From NCBI GenBank assembly GCA_018268515.1, contig JAFDWK010000006.1, positions 38,047 through 102,046 on the forward strand: a DNA stretch of 64,000 nucleotides, written 5' to 3'. Below, piece by piece: positions 28,050 through 36,801 of the stretch (positions within the stretch are counted from its first letter, which is position 1; the number at the start of each line of letters is the position of its first letter). Origin of the DNA: Actinomycetota bacterium (lineage in GTDB: Bacteria; Actinomycetota; Actinomycetes; Actinomycetales; Microbacteriaceae). Position numbers and translations under genes: made by a program. Below the pieces are notes generated by a model that saw nothing but the letters and a program-made list of their open reading frames with translations, was not told the DNA's origin and ran no database searches.

Positions 28050-28055
28050 AGAATA
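28050..28055 (-). promoter_or_regulatory. -10 box TATTCT of tetR
   Basis: TATTCT, 6 nt before ATG 28043, with TGGACG at a 17-nt spacing as a possible -35 element. Confidence 0.45.
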
Positions 28056-28109
28056 GCGCGAGAGCTGTTCCGCGTCCATCGCGACGCCCCGGCGGGAAGA
28101 TCGGCCGAT

Positions 28110-29636
28110 TCAGGAAGAATCGGCGAGGGTATCCGCGACGAGCTGCGTGACGGGGATTTCGGCGCGGTCGCGATCGTCCTGGACAAGGCCGATGCGCGTG
28201 CGCCGGTCCAGGACGTCGTCCGCGGTCAGGGCACCCTCGGCGCGCACCGCGAACTCGACCTCGGCACGCGTGATGTCGACGCCGTCCGCGATGGGATCGG
28301 TTGGATCCGCGCAGCGCGCGCGGGCCAGCAGCAGCTCCGCCTCGGCTCCGTACCGCCAGTCCAGCACACTCGCGGGGCGGCAGGGCGACGCGAGCGCTCC
28401 GACGAGCGGCAGCGTGGCGGTGCGACACGGCACCGCAGGCAGATCCGCGAGCGCGACCGCGCGATCCACCGCATCCTGTGCCATCCGCCGATAAGTCGTG
28501 AGCTTGCCGCCCAGCACATTCACGAAGCCGCCCTCCGAAACGGCCGCGAGGTGCCTCCGGGAGATATCCGCCGTGGCGGCGTCGCCCGCATCGACGAGCG
28601 GGCGGAGCCCGGCGTAGGCGCCGCGCACCTGGTCGCGACGGATCGGCGTGCGCAGCGCGCTGTTGAGCGTGTCGAGGAGGAAGCCGATCTCGGGCTCCGT
28701 CGGTGCGGCGACCGGGGGCACCGGACCCGGCGCCGCCTCGTCGGTGAGACCGACGACGACGCGCCCGAGGTGCTGCGGCAGGGCGAAGACGAACCGGCTG
28801 ATGGATCCGGGATGGGGGACGGTGAGCGCCGCCGTCGGGTCGCCGAGGGCGGCGGCGTCGAGCACGAGGTGCGTGCCGCGGCTCGGTCGCATGCGGATCG
28901 CATCATCGAGCGTTCCGGCCCAGACGCCGGTGGCGTTCACGACCGCGCGGGCGCGGATGTCGAACCGCTCCCCGGTCAGAGCGTCCTCGACGGCGGCGCC
29001 GTCGTGGCGCAGCGCGAGCGCGCGCACGCGGGTGAGGATCCGGGCGCCGTGCGCCGCGGCCGTCCGCGCCACGGCGACGACGAGCCGGGCGTCGTCGACG
29101 AGCTGTCCGTCGGCCGCGAGCACGGCTCCGCGCAGACGATCGGTCTGCAGAGCCGGCACCAGTCCTGCCGCGGTGCGCGCGGTGATCAGCCGAGGCGCGG
29201 GCAGCACGGCCCGCGGAGTGCGAGCCCGCATGCGCAGCAGGTCTCCGAGCGCGAAGCCCACGGCTCCGGTGACGCGCTGGGTCATCGTCACGGCGGGGGA
29301 GAAGGGGAGCAGCTGCGCCAGCGGGCGGATGAGGTGCGGCGCGATCCGCGTCATCAGCAGGTGGCGCTCGATCGCGCTCTCCCGAGCCGTGGCGACGTCC
29401 CCGGTCGCGAGGTAGCGCAGCCCGCCGTGCACGAGCTTCGAACTGAAGCGGCTGGTGCCGTATGCGAGGTCCTCCGCTTCGATCAGGACCACCGACAGCC
29501 CCCGGCTCGCCGCGTCCAGGGCCACGCCGGCCCCGGTGATGCCGCCGCCGATGACGAGCAGATCGACGCGATCCTCCGCCGACCGGACGAGTTCCTGTCC
29601 TCGCCGTGCCGCGGTCAGCCGCGAGGATCCGTTCAT
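28110..29636 (-). CDS. glpD: Glycerol-3-phosphate dehydrogenase (FAD)
   Basis: Membrane-associated flavoenzyme: glycerol 3-phosphate to dihydroxyacetone phosphate, electrons to the quinone pool. The 508 residues start with the FAD-binding segment DLLVIGGGITGAGVALDAAS (GGGITGAG at 30-37), followed by GTSRFSSKLVHGGLRYL, the mid-part NATGVWAGTLDD, LGGKLTTYRRMAQDA and a C-terminal helical domain with VEFAVRAEGALTADDVLDRR. The ATG overlaps the upstream TetR stop codon by 4 nt. It is divergent from an AGPS-like gene that could use its product DHAP. Confidence 0.93.
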   Translation of the reverse strand: MNGSSRLTAARRGQELVRSAEDRVDLLVIGGGITGAGVALDAASRGLSVVLIEAEDLAYGTSRFSSKLVHGGLRYLATGDVATARESAIERHLLMTRIAPHLIRPLAQLLPFSPAVTMTQRVTGAVGFALGDLLRMRARTPRAVLPAPRLITARTAAGLVPALQTDRLRGAVLAADGQLVDDARLVVAVARTAAAHGARILTRVRALALRHDGAAVEDALTGERFDIRARAVVNATGVWAGTLDDAIRMRPSRGTHLVLDAAALGDPTAALTVPHPGSISRFVFALPQHLGRVVVGLTDEAAPGPVPPVAAPTEPEIGFLLDTLNSALRTPIRRDQVRGAYAGLRPLVDAGDAATADISRRHLAAVSEGGFVNVLGGKLTTYRRMAQDAVDRAVALADLPAVPCRTATLPLVGALASPCRPASVLDWRYGAEAELLLARARCADPTDPIADGVDITRAEVEFAVRAEGALTADDVLDRRTRIGLVQDDRDRAEIPVTQLVADTLADSS

Positions 29637-30232
29637 GGTCGGAGCAGGCCTTCGACGGCGGCGCGAAGTTCGTGCGCGAAGGAGGGCTCGTCGATCAGCT
29701 CGCGCACGGTCCCCTGCGAGAGCAGCGCGGATTGCGCGACGAGCAGGAGCATGACGGCCATCGCCTGAGGATCGTCCCCGCGCACGGAACCGTTCTGCTG
29801 CGCGGTGTGGATCGCGACGGCGAGCCACGCCAGGATCGCTTTCTGACTCGAACCGACCCGCTCGAGCATGTAGCGGGTGAACGCCTCCGGCTCCTCCGTC
29901 AGCAGGTACCGGTAGACAAGGTCGGCTCGGAACAGCGCCGCGAAACGCAGTACGTCGTCGACGATCTCGGTGCGCGTCGTCGCCGGCGTGGGGAAGGAGT
30001 CGAGGATCACGGCGACACGGCGCAGCAACGCGGCGCGGACCACGTCGTCCGCATCTGACCAGTTCCGGTAGACCGTCGGGCGGCTCACGCCGGCGCGCCG
30101 GGCGAGCTCGGCGATCGTCATGCCGTGCACGCCGCGGGTTGCGATGAGCGCATCGGCGGCATCCAGGATCCGGGTCTGCATCGCATCCCACGTCGGGAGG
30201 ACGAGCACGGGAGCTGCTTGACGGTTTGTCAT
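29633..30232 (-). CDS. TetR family regulator of the glpD/AGPS-like region
   Basis: A 199-residue TetR-type repressor. DNA-binding domain at residues 18-65: ILDAADALIATRGVHGMTIA, ELARRAGVSRPTVYRNWSDA. The rest is an all-helical ligand domain. It is the first gene of the tetR-glpD operon, with an ATGA overlap to glpD. Only 20 nt separate its start from the divergent AGPS-like gene, so its operator almost certainly serves both directions. The ligand could be a lipid or glycerol derivative; that is inference from context. Confidence 0.85.
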   Translation of the reverse strand: MTNRQAAPVLVLPTWDAMQTRILDAADALIATRGVHGMTIAELARRAGVSRPTVYRNWSDADDVVRAALLRRVAVILDSFPTPATTRTEIVDDVLRFAALFRADLVYRYLLTEEPEAFTRYMLERVGSSQKAILAWLAVAIHTAQQNGSVRGDDPQAMAVMLLLVAQSALLSQGTVRELIDEPSFAHELRAAVEGLLRP

Positions 30233-30252
30233 GATCTGTCACACTGTAACGC

Positions 30253-31911
30253 ATGAGTCACGAGAGCGGCAGAGGCGCCGAGGAACCGAGCTTCGGCGTG
30301 ACGCCGATGCGCTGGAACGGGTGGGGGGATCCAGATCGGGCCGTGGACCTGCCCTTCGCCGTGCGTTCGCTGCTGCCGCTCCTGCTCGGACGGATCCGCC
30401 GCCCCCAGCCGGCGATCGCCCTCTCGGACGTGCGGCTGAGTCCGTCGACCTTCACGCCGGAGGATGCGGAAGCCTTCTCCGCCGTCCTCGGATCCGATCA
30501 TGTCCTGACCGACGCGGAGTCACGCGTCCGGCACGCCGGCGGACGGTCCACCCCCGACCTGCTGCGTCGCCGCGAAGCGGCGCAGACCGCACCGGACGCC
30601 GTGCTCCGCCCCCGCGACCACGACGAGGTCGTCGCGTGCCTGCGACTCGCTGCGGAGCGCGACATCGCCGTGATCCCGTTCGGCGGCGGCACCAGCGTCG
30701 TGGGCGCCCTCGACCCCGAGTGCGGAGGCCATCGCGCGGTCATCAGTCTGGATGTCGGTCGCCTGAGCGGGCTGCTCGGCTACGACGCGGTGAGCGACGA
30801 GGCGGTGCTGGCCGCCGGCACCACGGGGCCGGAGGCCGAGCGGCTTCTCGCCCAGCACGGCAGGGAGCTCGGGCATTACCCGCAGAGCTTCCGCTACGCG
30901 ACGATCGGCGGATTCGCCGCGGCCCGGTCCTCGGGCCAGAACTCCGCCGGATACGGGCGCTTCGACGCCATGGTCACCGGGATCCGCGTCGCGACGCCGA
31001 CCGGCGACATCGAGCTCGGCCGGTCGCCGGGCAGTGCGGCCGGGCCCGACCTCGTGCGGCTGTTCCTCGGCTCCGAAGGCATCTACGGCGTCATCACCGA
31101 GGTCAGGGTGCGCGTGCATCCCGTGCCGGCGGAGCGCGTGATGGAGTCCTGGGCCTTCCCCGACTTCGCGACCGGTGCCGCCGCGCTGCGGTCCGTGGCG
31201 CAGCACGGCGGCGGCCCCACCGTGATCCGCCTGTCGGACGAGGCGGAGACGAGCGTGAGCCTCGCCCAGGTGGGGAAGATCGGCAAGGCCCTCGCCAAGG
31301 GGGCGAGCGTGGTCACCGTGTACGAGGGGGACGACGTTGCCCCGCGCCGAGAGCGCACCGCAACGCTGCTGCGGGCCGCCGGCGGTGCATCCTCGGGCGA
31401 GGGGCCCTCGGAGGAGTGGCTGCGCACGCGCTTCGACGGACCGTACCTGCGCGATGCGCTTCTGGATGCCGGCGTGTTCTGCGAGACGCTGGAGACCGCG
31501 ACGACGTGGTCCCGGCTCGAGAACCTGCGCGATGCCGTGACACGCGTCCTCAAGAGCGGGTTCGCCGACGCGGGCCGCAAGGTGTTCGTGATGTGCCACG
31601 TCTCGCACGTCTACCCGACCGGTGCGTCGCTGTACTTCACCGTGCTCGCTCCGCTGGGCGCCGACCCCCTCGAGGCCTGGCACCGCATCAAGCACCGCGT
31701 CGGCGACGCGATCATGGTGGCGGGCGGCACGATCAGCCACCACCACGCGGTGGGCCGCGATCATGCGCCCTGGCTCGAAGAGGAGATCGGCGAGACCGGT
31801 GTGCGGATCCTCGCAGCGGTCAAGCGCGAGCTCGACCCCGAGGGGATCATGAACCCCGGAGCGGTGCTCGGCGCCGCCACGCCCGTCGCGCTGCCGGCCG
31901 CGGGGGCGTGA
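30253..31911 (+). CDS. AGPS-like FAD-binding oxidase
   Basis: A 552-residue protein of the vanillyl-alcohol-oxidase/PCMH flavoprotein family, close to alkyl-dihydroxyacetonephosphate synthase. The FAD part shows IPFGGGTSVVGAL (142-152), GHYPQSFRYATIGGFAA, SSGQNSAGYGRFDAMV and GSEGIYGVITEV. The C-terminal cap has the histidine cluster GGTISHHHAVGRDHAPWLEE, typical of AGPS, and YPTGASLYFTV. AGPS swaps the acyl chain of acyl-DHAP for an alkyl chain. Bacterial relatives (for example the flavoprotein next to a diacylglycerol kinase in Mycobacterium) have no proven reaction. It begins the AGPS-kinase-GMC operon. Confidence 0.8.
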   Translation: MSHESGRGAEEPSFGVTPMRWNGWGDPDRAVDLPFAVRSLLPLLLGRIRRPQPAIALSDVRLSPSTFTPEDAEAFSAVLGSDHVLTDAESRVRHAGGRSTPDLLRRREAAQTAPDAVLRPRDHDEVVACLRLAAERDIAVIPFGGGTSVVGALDPECGGHRAVISLDVGRLSGLLGYDAVSDEAVLAAGTTGPEAERLLAQHGRELGHYPQSFRYATIGGFAAARSSGQNSAGYGRFDAMVTGIRVATPTGDIELGRSPGSAAGPDLVRLFLGSEGIYGVITEVRVRVHPVPAERVMESWAFPDFATGAAALRSVAQHGGGPTVIRLSDEAETSVSLAQVGKIGKALAKGASVVTVYEGDDVAPRRERTATLLRAAGGASSGEGPSEEWLRTRFDGPYLRDALLDAGVFCETLETATTWSRLENLRDAVTRVLKSGFADAGRKVFVMCHVSHVYPTGASLYFTVLAPLGADPLEAWHRIKHRVGDAIMVAGGTISHHHAVGRDHAPWLEEEIGETGVRILAAVKRELDPEGIMNPGAVLGAATPVALPAAGA

Positions 31912-31914
31912 GAC

Positions 31915-32817
31915 GTGCCGACGATCGCGCTGATCGCGAATCCGCGCTCCGGCAAGGGGCGCGGCGCGAGCGCGGCCGAGGCGGCGATCGCCGCGCTGCG
32001 CGAAGCCGGAGCGGACGTGCGGGCGCATGTCGGGGCGTCGGCGGCCGACACGCGACGGCTCACCGCGACGGCCCTCGCCGACTATCCCGATGCGATCGTC
32101 GTGGTCGGCGGGGACGGCACGGTATCGGAGATCCTGCCCGATCTCACGGGGGCAGAGGTGCCGCTGGTCCTCGTGCCGGTGGGCACCGGGAACGATTTCG
32201 CGCGTGCCCTGGGCCTGCCCCGGCGCGATCCCGCCGGCGCCGCCCTGCTCGCCCTGCACGGAGCGCGCCGCCGCATCGACGTCGGCGAGATCGTGGCCCA
32301 CGGGAGGACCACCCCGTTCCTCACGGTCGCGGCACTCGGCTTCGACGCGAAGGTCAGCGACCGCACCAATCTGCTGCGGTGGCCGCGCGGCACCGCGCGC
32401 TACTACCTCGCGATCCTCGTGGAGGTCGTTCGTCTGCGTCCGACCCGGTTCCGGCTGGCTCCCGACGGGGAGGGTGCGCGAGATGCGCCCGGCACCCTCG
32501 TGGCCGTGGGCAACACCGTCAGCTACGGGGGCGGCATGCCCATCTGCCCCGGGGCGCGTCCCGACGACGGCCTGCTGGACGTGGTGCACGTGGCACCGCT
32601 GCGGCGCGCCCGCCTGCTGCTTCTGTTCCCGCTGCTGTTGCGCGGGCGGCATCTCGAACGTCCGGAGGTCGCGCACCGCCGGGTCGAGCAGATCACGGTC
32701 TCGGCACCCGACCTCGTGGTCTACGCCGACGGCGAGCGGGTGGCCGAGAAGGAGTGCCTGATCCGGGTGCGGCCGGCATCGCTGACCGTGATGGTCCCGA
32801 GCGGAGGAACGACATGA
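31915..32817 (+). CDS. Diacylglycerol/lipid kinase family protein
   Basis: A 300-residue member of the DAGK catalytic family, which phosphorylates diacylglycerol or related lipids with ATP. Visible motifs are LIANPRSGKGRG, the nucleotide-binding VVVGGDGTVSEIL (residues 61-73), PVGTGNDFARALGLP and GFDAKVSDRT, and the C-terminal DDGLLDVVHVAPLRRARLL with VYADGERV. It lies 3 nt behind the AGPS-like gene and overlaps the GMC gene by 4 nt. In Mycobacterium tuberculosis a homologous pair (Rv2251-Rv2252) lies next to glpD and a tetR, so the context is conserved. Confidence 0.88.
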   Translation: MPTIALIANPRSGKGRGASAAEAAIAALREAGADVRAHVGASAADTRRLTATALADYPDAIVVVGGDGTVSEILPDLTGAEVPLVLVPVGTGNDFARALGLPRRDPAGAALLALHGARRRIDVGEIVAHGRTTPFLTVAALGFDAKVSDRTNLLRWPRGTARYYLAILVEVVRLRPTRFRLAPDGEGARDAPGTLVAVGNTVSYGGGMPICPGARPDDGLLDVVHVAPLRRARLLLLFPLLLRGRHLERPEVAHRRVEQITVSAPDLVVYADGERVAEKECLIRVRPASLTVMVPSGGTT

Positions 32818-34451
32818 GCGGCTTCGACGAGGACGTCGTCGTGATCGGATCCGGATTCGGCGGCGCGGTCGCCGCGCTCCGGCTCGTGGAGAAGGGATAC
32901 CGGGTCCGTGTCTACGAGGCGGGGCGCCGCTTCGAGGACGAGGACTTCGCGAAGACGAACTGGAACGTCCGCCGCTATCTCTGGGCCCCTGCGCTGGGAT
33001 GCTTCGGCGTGCAGCGGATCCACCGGCTGCCGCACGTGATGATCCTCGCGGGAGCGGGTGTCGGAGGCGGGTCTCTGAACTACGCGAACACGCTCTACCA
33101 GCCGGGCGCCGCGTTCTTCGACGACCCGCAGTGGGCCGGCATCGCGCCGTGGCAAGAGGAGCTCGCGCCGCACTACGCGACCGCCAAGCGCATGCTCGGC
33201 GTCGTGGAGCACTATCCGCACACCGGACCCGTGGAGCGGATCATGGCCGGTGCCGCGGAGGACCTGGGGGTCGCGACCACCTTCCGCCGGGCGCCGGTCG
33301 GGGTGTACTTCGGTGCGCCGGGCGAGACCGTGCCGGATCCGTTCTTCGGCGGCGAAGGGCCCGCGCGCACCGGCTGCACCCTGTGCGGCAACTGCATGGT
33401 GGGCTGCCGCGTCGGCGCCAAGAACACCCTCATGAAGAACTACTTCGCCCTCGCGGAGCGGCGCGGCGCGGTGATCGAAGCGCTGCGCACCGTCGTCGAG
33501 GTGCGCGAACTCCCGGGAGGCGGCTTCGCGGTCACCACCCGTCGCAGCGGAGCCTGGGGCAGGGGCTTGCGGCGCACTGTGACCGCGGAGCAGGTCGTGC
33601 TCGCCGCGGGCACCTGGGGAAGCCAGCAGCTCCTGCACCGGATGAAGGCCTCCGGGGCGCTGCCGTGGATCCCCGATGCGCTCGGCCGGCTCACGCGCAC
33701 CAACTCCGAGGCGCTGGACGGCGCGGTCTCGACGGCGGTGCCGGAGGAGGCCGGCTTCGCCCGTGGTGTGGCCATCACGACCTCGTTCCACGTCGACGAG
33801 CGCACCCACGTGGAGAACGTGCGCTACGGGCCTGGTTCCAATCTCATGGGCGCCCTCGCGACGGTGCTCGTCCCCGGGGACGTGCCGCTGCACCGACGAC
33901 TGGGCGCCCTGCTCGGCGCGGTCGTGCGCCATCCGATCCGTCAGTTCCGCCTCGGCACGCTGCGGCGCTGGAGCGAGCGGGGCATCATCGCGCTCGTGAT
34001 GCAGACCGCGGACAACTCGCTCACGCTCTCGCTGCGGCGCCGGTTCGGGCGCGACGTGCTGACCAGCGCCCAGGGGCACGGCGCCCCGAACCCGAGCCAC
34101 CTACCGGAGGCGCATCGCGCGGCCCAGGCCATCGCAGCCCGCATGACGCAGGAGACCGGCGTCCCGGCGTCCGCGCGCGGATCCTGGCCCGAGGTCTTCG
34201 GGATCCCGCTCACCGCCCACTTCCTCGGCGGGGCGGTGCTCTCGGATGCGCCGGAGCACGGCGTCGTGGATCCCTTCCACCGTGTGTGGGGCCATCCCGG
34301 GCTCTCCGTCGTGGACGGGTCCGCAGTCCCGGCGAATCCCGGCGTCAACCCGTCGCTCACGATCACGGCCCTCGCCGAACGCGCGATGTCGTACTGGCCG
34401 CGACGGGGCGAAGCGGATCCGAGGCCCGCTCAGGCGCCGCCCGGGCGCTGA
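32814..34451 (+). CDS. GMC family oxidoreductase (ChoD-like)
   Basis: A 545-residue flavoprotein. The dinucleotide-binding motif is VVVIGSGFGGAVAALRL (Gly12, Gly14, Gly17), then AGAGVGGGSLNYANTL. A cysteine cluster TGCTLCGNCMVGC (Cys188, 191, 194, 198) is found in the group of cholesterol-oxidase-like proteins and could hold an iron-sulfur centre. The C-terminal part has THFLGG-type sequence (LTAHFLGGAVLSDAPEHGVV) and VVDGSAVPANPGVNPSLTI. Substrate is likely a sterol or lipid alcohol, but not shown. ATGA overlap with the lipid kinase puts it in the same operon. Confidence 0.8.
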   Translation: MSGFDEDVVVIGSGFGGAVAALRLVEKGYRVRVYEAGRRFEDEDFAKTNWNVRRYLWAPALGCFGVQRIHRLPHVMILAGAGVGGGSLNYANTLYQPGAAFFDDPQWAGIAPWQEELAPHYATAKRMLGVVEHYPHTGPVERIMAGAAEDLGVATTFRRAPVGVYFGAPGETVPDPFFGGEGPARTGCTLCGNCMVGCRVGAKNTLMKNYFALAERRGAVIEALRTVVEVRELPGGGFAVTTRRSGAWGRGLRRTVTAEQVVLAAGTWGSQQLLHRMKASGALPWIPDALGRLTRTNSEALDGAVSTAVPEEAGFARGVAITTSFHVDERTHVENVRYGPGSNLMGALATVLVPGDVPLHRRLGALLGAVVRHPIRQFRLGTLRRWSERGIIALVMQTADNSLTLSLRRRFGRDVLTSAQGHGAPNPSHLPEAHRAAQAIAARMTQETGVPASARGSWPEVFGIPLTAHFLGGAVLSDAPEHGVVDPFHRVWGHPGLSVVDGSAVPANPGVNPSLTITALAERAMSYWPRRGEADPRPAQAPPGR

Positions 34452-34474
34452 GCAACCGCCTGCGGTTCGGCGGT

Positions 34475-34502
34475 CCCTGAGCGAGCGGAGCGAGACGAAG
34501 GG
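34475..34502. repeat. Palindromic repeat element, type CCCTGAGC...CGAAGGG
   Basis: 28-nt element starting CCCTGAGCGAG and ending GACGAAGGG. Its ends match the ends of the element at 34601-34619 in opposite orientation. The family appears again inside thrS. Confidence 0.55.
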
Positions 34503-34587
34503 CGTTCCTCTTCCCCCGGGTCGTCGAGGGAGCACCGCCGGAGGCAGAGGGAGACGAAAGACGACGGCGCGCACCGGAATGACGAAA

Positions 34588-34632
34588 CCCCTGTTTCGGG
34601 CCCTTCGACGAGCTCAGGGACCGGAACAGGGG
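34588..34632. terminator. Terminator hairpin holding a repeat element
   Basis: CCCCTGTTTCGG pairs with CCGGAACAGGGG (one G-T pair). The loop is the 19-nt element CCCTTCGACGAGCTCAGGG (34601-34619). It lies between the convergent GMC and fadB genes. Confidence 0.65.
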
Positions 34633-34645
34633 CTTCGCCGAGGGA

Positions 34646-36790
34646 TCAGGCGTGCGCGATCCCGCGGATCGCCGGCGTGTGGAACGTCGCGCCGAACACG
34701 CGCTCGGAGGCGCCCTCGCGGTCGAGGTACGGCGAGGCGCCGCCGTCGATGAACGGCCAGCCCGCGCCGAGGATGAGGCACAGGTCGATGTCCTCGACCT
34801 CGGGCACCACGCCCTCGTCGAGCATGAGCCTGATCTCCTGTGCGAGGCCGTCCTGCACCCGGCGGAGGATCTCCGCGGCGGGCGTCGCCGTCGACCCCGC
34901 GGCCTGCTTCACCAGCTTGTCCGCGGCCTTGGTGAAGCCGGTCACCCGGCCGCCCTTGTCCTTCTCGACGACCTCGGGCAGATCCGCCAGCGCATGGAAG
35001 TTCTCGTTCGCGTAGAAGCGCTCCGGGAACGCGTGCACCATGGTGTCCTGCACGTGCGCGGCGACCTTCCATCCGACCAGGTCGATGAGCTGGAACGGAC
35101 CCATCGGCAGGCCGAGCGGCGCGAACGCCTTCTCGACGTCGGCGACCGGCGTTCCCTCGTAGACGGCGCGGGCGGCCTCTCCCATGACCTTCGCGAGGAG
35201 GCGGTTCACGACGAAGCCCGGCGCGTCCGCGGTGAGCACGGCGCTCTTGCCGAGGCCCTTCGCGACCACGAACGCGGTCGACAGGGCCGCCTCGGTGGTC
35301 GTCGCCGTCTTCACGATCTCGATGAGCGGCATGACCGCGACCGGGTTGAAGAAGTGGAAGCCGACCAGGCGCTCGGGGTGCGCGAGCTTCGAGCCGATCT
35401 CCTCGACGGAGAGGGACGAGGTGTTGGTCGCGAGGATCGCGTCCTCGGCGACGATCTGCTCGATCTCGCCGAACACGGCCTGCTTGACGCCCACCTCCTC
35501 GAACACGGCCTCGATCACGAAGTCGCAGTCCGCGTAGAGGGATTTGTCGGTCGTTCCGGTGACCAGTCCGCGCAGCTTGTTGGCGCTGTCCGCGTCGAGC
35601 CGGCCCTTCGCCTCGAGCTTGCCGATCTCCTCGTGGATGTAGGCGACGCCCTTGTCGACGCGCGCCTGGTCGAGGTCGGTGATGAGCACGGGCACCTGCA
35701 GCTTGCGCACGAACAGCAGCGCGAACTGGCTGGCCATGAGGCCCGCCCCGATGATGCCGACCTTGGTGACCTTCTTGGCGAGGGCCTTGTCAGGGGCGCC
35801 GACCGGGCGCTTGGCGCGCTTCTGCACGAGGTCGAAGGCGTACATCGACGCGGCGAACTGGTCGCCGGTGACGAGGTCGGCGAGTGCCTCGTCCTCGCGG
35901 GCGAAACCCTCCTCGCGGGTGCCGCTCTTCGCCTTGTCGAGCAGGTCGAGGGCGACATACGGCGAACGCGGGACGGTGCCGATCTTCGACTCGAGCATGC
36001 CGCGGGCCATCTTGATGGCGATCGGCCACTTGGTGAGGCGCTCGATCTTGCCCGGCTCGTTCTTGCGGTCGACCTTCTTGCCGCCGAGCACGGCGTCGGC
36101 CCAGCGCAGCGAGTCCTCCAGGAAGTTCGCCGCGGGGAAGATCGCGTCCATCATGCCGAGCTCGAACGCCTGCTGCGGCTTGAGCATGCGGTTCTGCTTG
36201 AGCGGGTTCGAGATGACGACCTCGAGCGCGTTCTCGATGCCGATCAGGTTCGGCAGCAGGTAGGCGCCGCCCCAGCCGGGGATGATCCCGAGGAACACCT
36301 CGGGCAGCGCGAGGGCCGCGGCGGAGGAATCCACCGTGCGGTACGTCGAGTTCAGCGCGATCTCGACGCCGCCGCCGAGGGCGAGGCCGTTCACGAACGC
36401 GAAGGACGGCACGCCGAGGGTGCTGAGGGATCCCAGCACCTTGTGGCCGAGCTGCGCGATGAGGCGCGCGTTGTCGCGGGATCCGACGCGGCTGATGTCG
36501 GAGAGGTCGGCGCCGGCCGCGAGGATGTACTGCTTGCCCGTGATCCCCACGGCGTGGATCTCGCCGGCCGCGGCGCGCGTCTTGAGGTCGGCGAGCGTCT
36601 CGCCGAGCTCCGTGAGCGTCGCGGGGCCGAGCGTGTTCGGACGGGTGTGGTCCCTGCCGTTGTCGAGCGTGATCAGGGCGAGCACCTTGCCGGAAGGCAG
36701 GCGCACGTCGCGCACGGGGGAGTGCGTGACGACCTCGCCCTCGGTGAGGGCCATGATGGGCGAGAAGTCGATGGCGTCGTAGTTCGTCAT
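34646..36790 (-). CDS. fadB: Fatty acid oxidation complex, alpha subunit
   Basis: Bifunctional enoyl-CoA hydratase and 3-hydroxyacyl-CoA dehydrogenase of beta-oxidation. The 714 residues begin with a crotonase domain (FVNGLALGGGVEIALNSTYR and FLGIIPGWGGAYLLPNLIG), then the NAD-binding dehydrogenase domain (KVGIIGAGLMASQFALLFV), the catalytic histidine in VGFHFFNPVAVMPLIEIV, DAPGFVVNRLL and the C-terminal helical domain GLPMGPFQLIDLVG. ATG 36790 is 11 nt behind the thiolase stop, so fadA-fadB is one operon with fadA first. Early in the protein the ALITLDNGRDHTRPNTLGP segment is typical of the actinobacterial type. Confidence 0.92.
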   Translation of the reverse strand: MTNYDAIDFSPIMALTEGEVVTHSPVRDVRLPSGKVLALITLDNGRDHTRPNTLGPATLTELGETLADLKTRAAAGEIHAVGITGKQYILAAGADLSDISRVGSRDNARLIAQLGHKVLGSLSTLGVPSFAFVNGLALGGGVEIALNSTYRTVDSSAAALALPEVFLGIIPGWGGAYLLPNLIGIENALEVVISNPLKQNRMLKPQQAFELGMMDAIFPAANFLEDSLRWADAVLGGKKVDRKNEPGKIERLTKWPIAIKMARGMLESKIGTVPRSPYVALDLLDKAKSGTREEGFAREDEALADLVTGDQFAASMYAFDLVQKRAKRPVGAPDKALAKKVTKVGIIGAGLMASQFALLFVRKLQVPVLITDLDQARVDKGVAYIHEEIGKLEAKGRLDADSANKLRGLVTGTTDKSLYADCDFVIEAVFEEVGVKQAVFGEIEQIVAEDAILATNTSSLSVEEIGSKLAHPERLVGFHFFNPVAVMPLIEIVKTATTTEAALSTAFVVAKGLGKSAVLTADAPGFVVNRLLAKVMGEAARAVYEGTPVADVEKAFAPLGLPMGPFQLIDLVGWKVAAHVQDTMVHAFPERFYANENFHALADLPEVVEKDKGGRVTGFTKAADKLVKQAAGSTATPAAEILRRVQDGLAQEIRLMLDEGVVPEVEDIDLCLILGAGWPFIDGGASPYLDREGASERVFGATFHTPAIRGIAHA

Positions 36791-36801
36791 TGCCCGGATC
36801 C

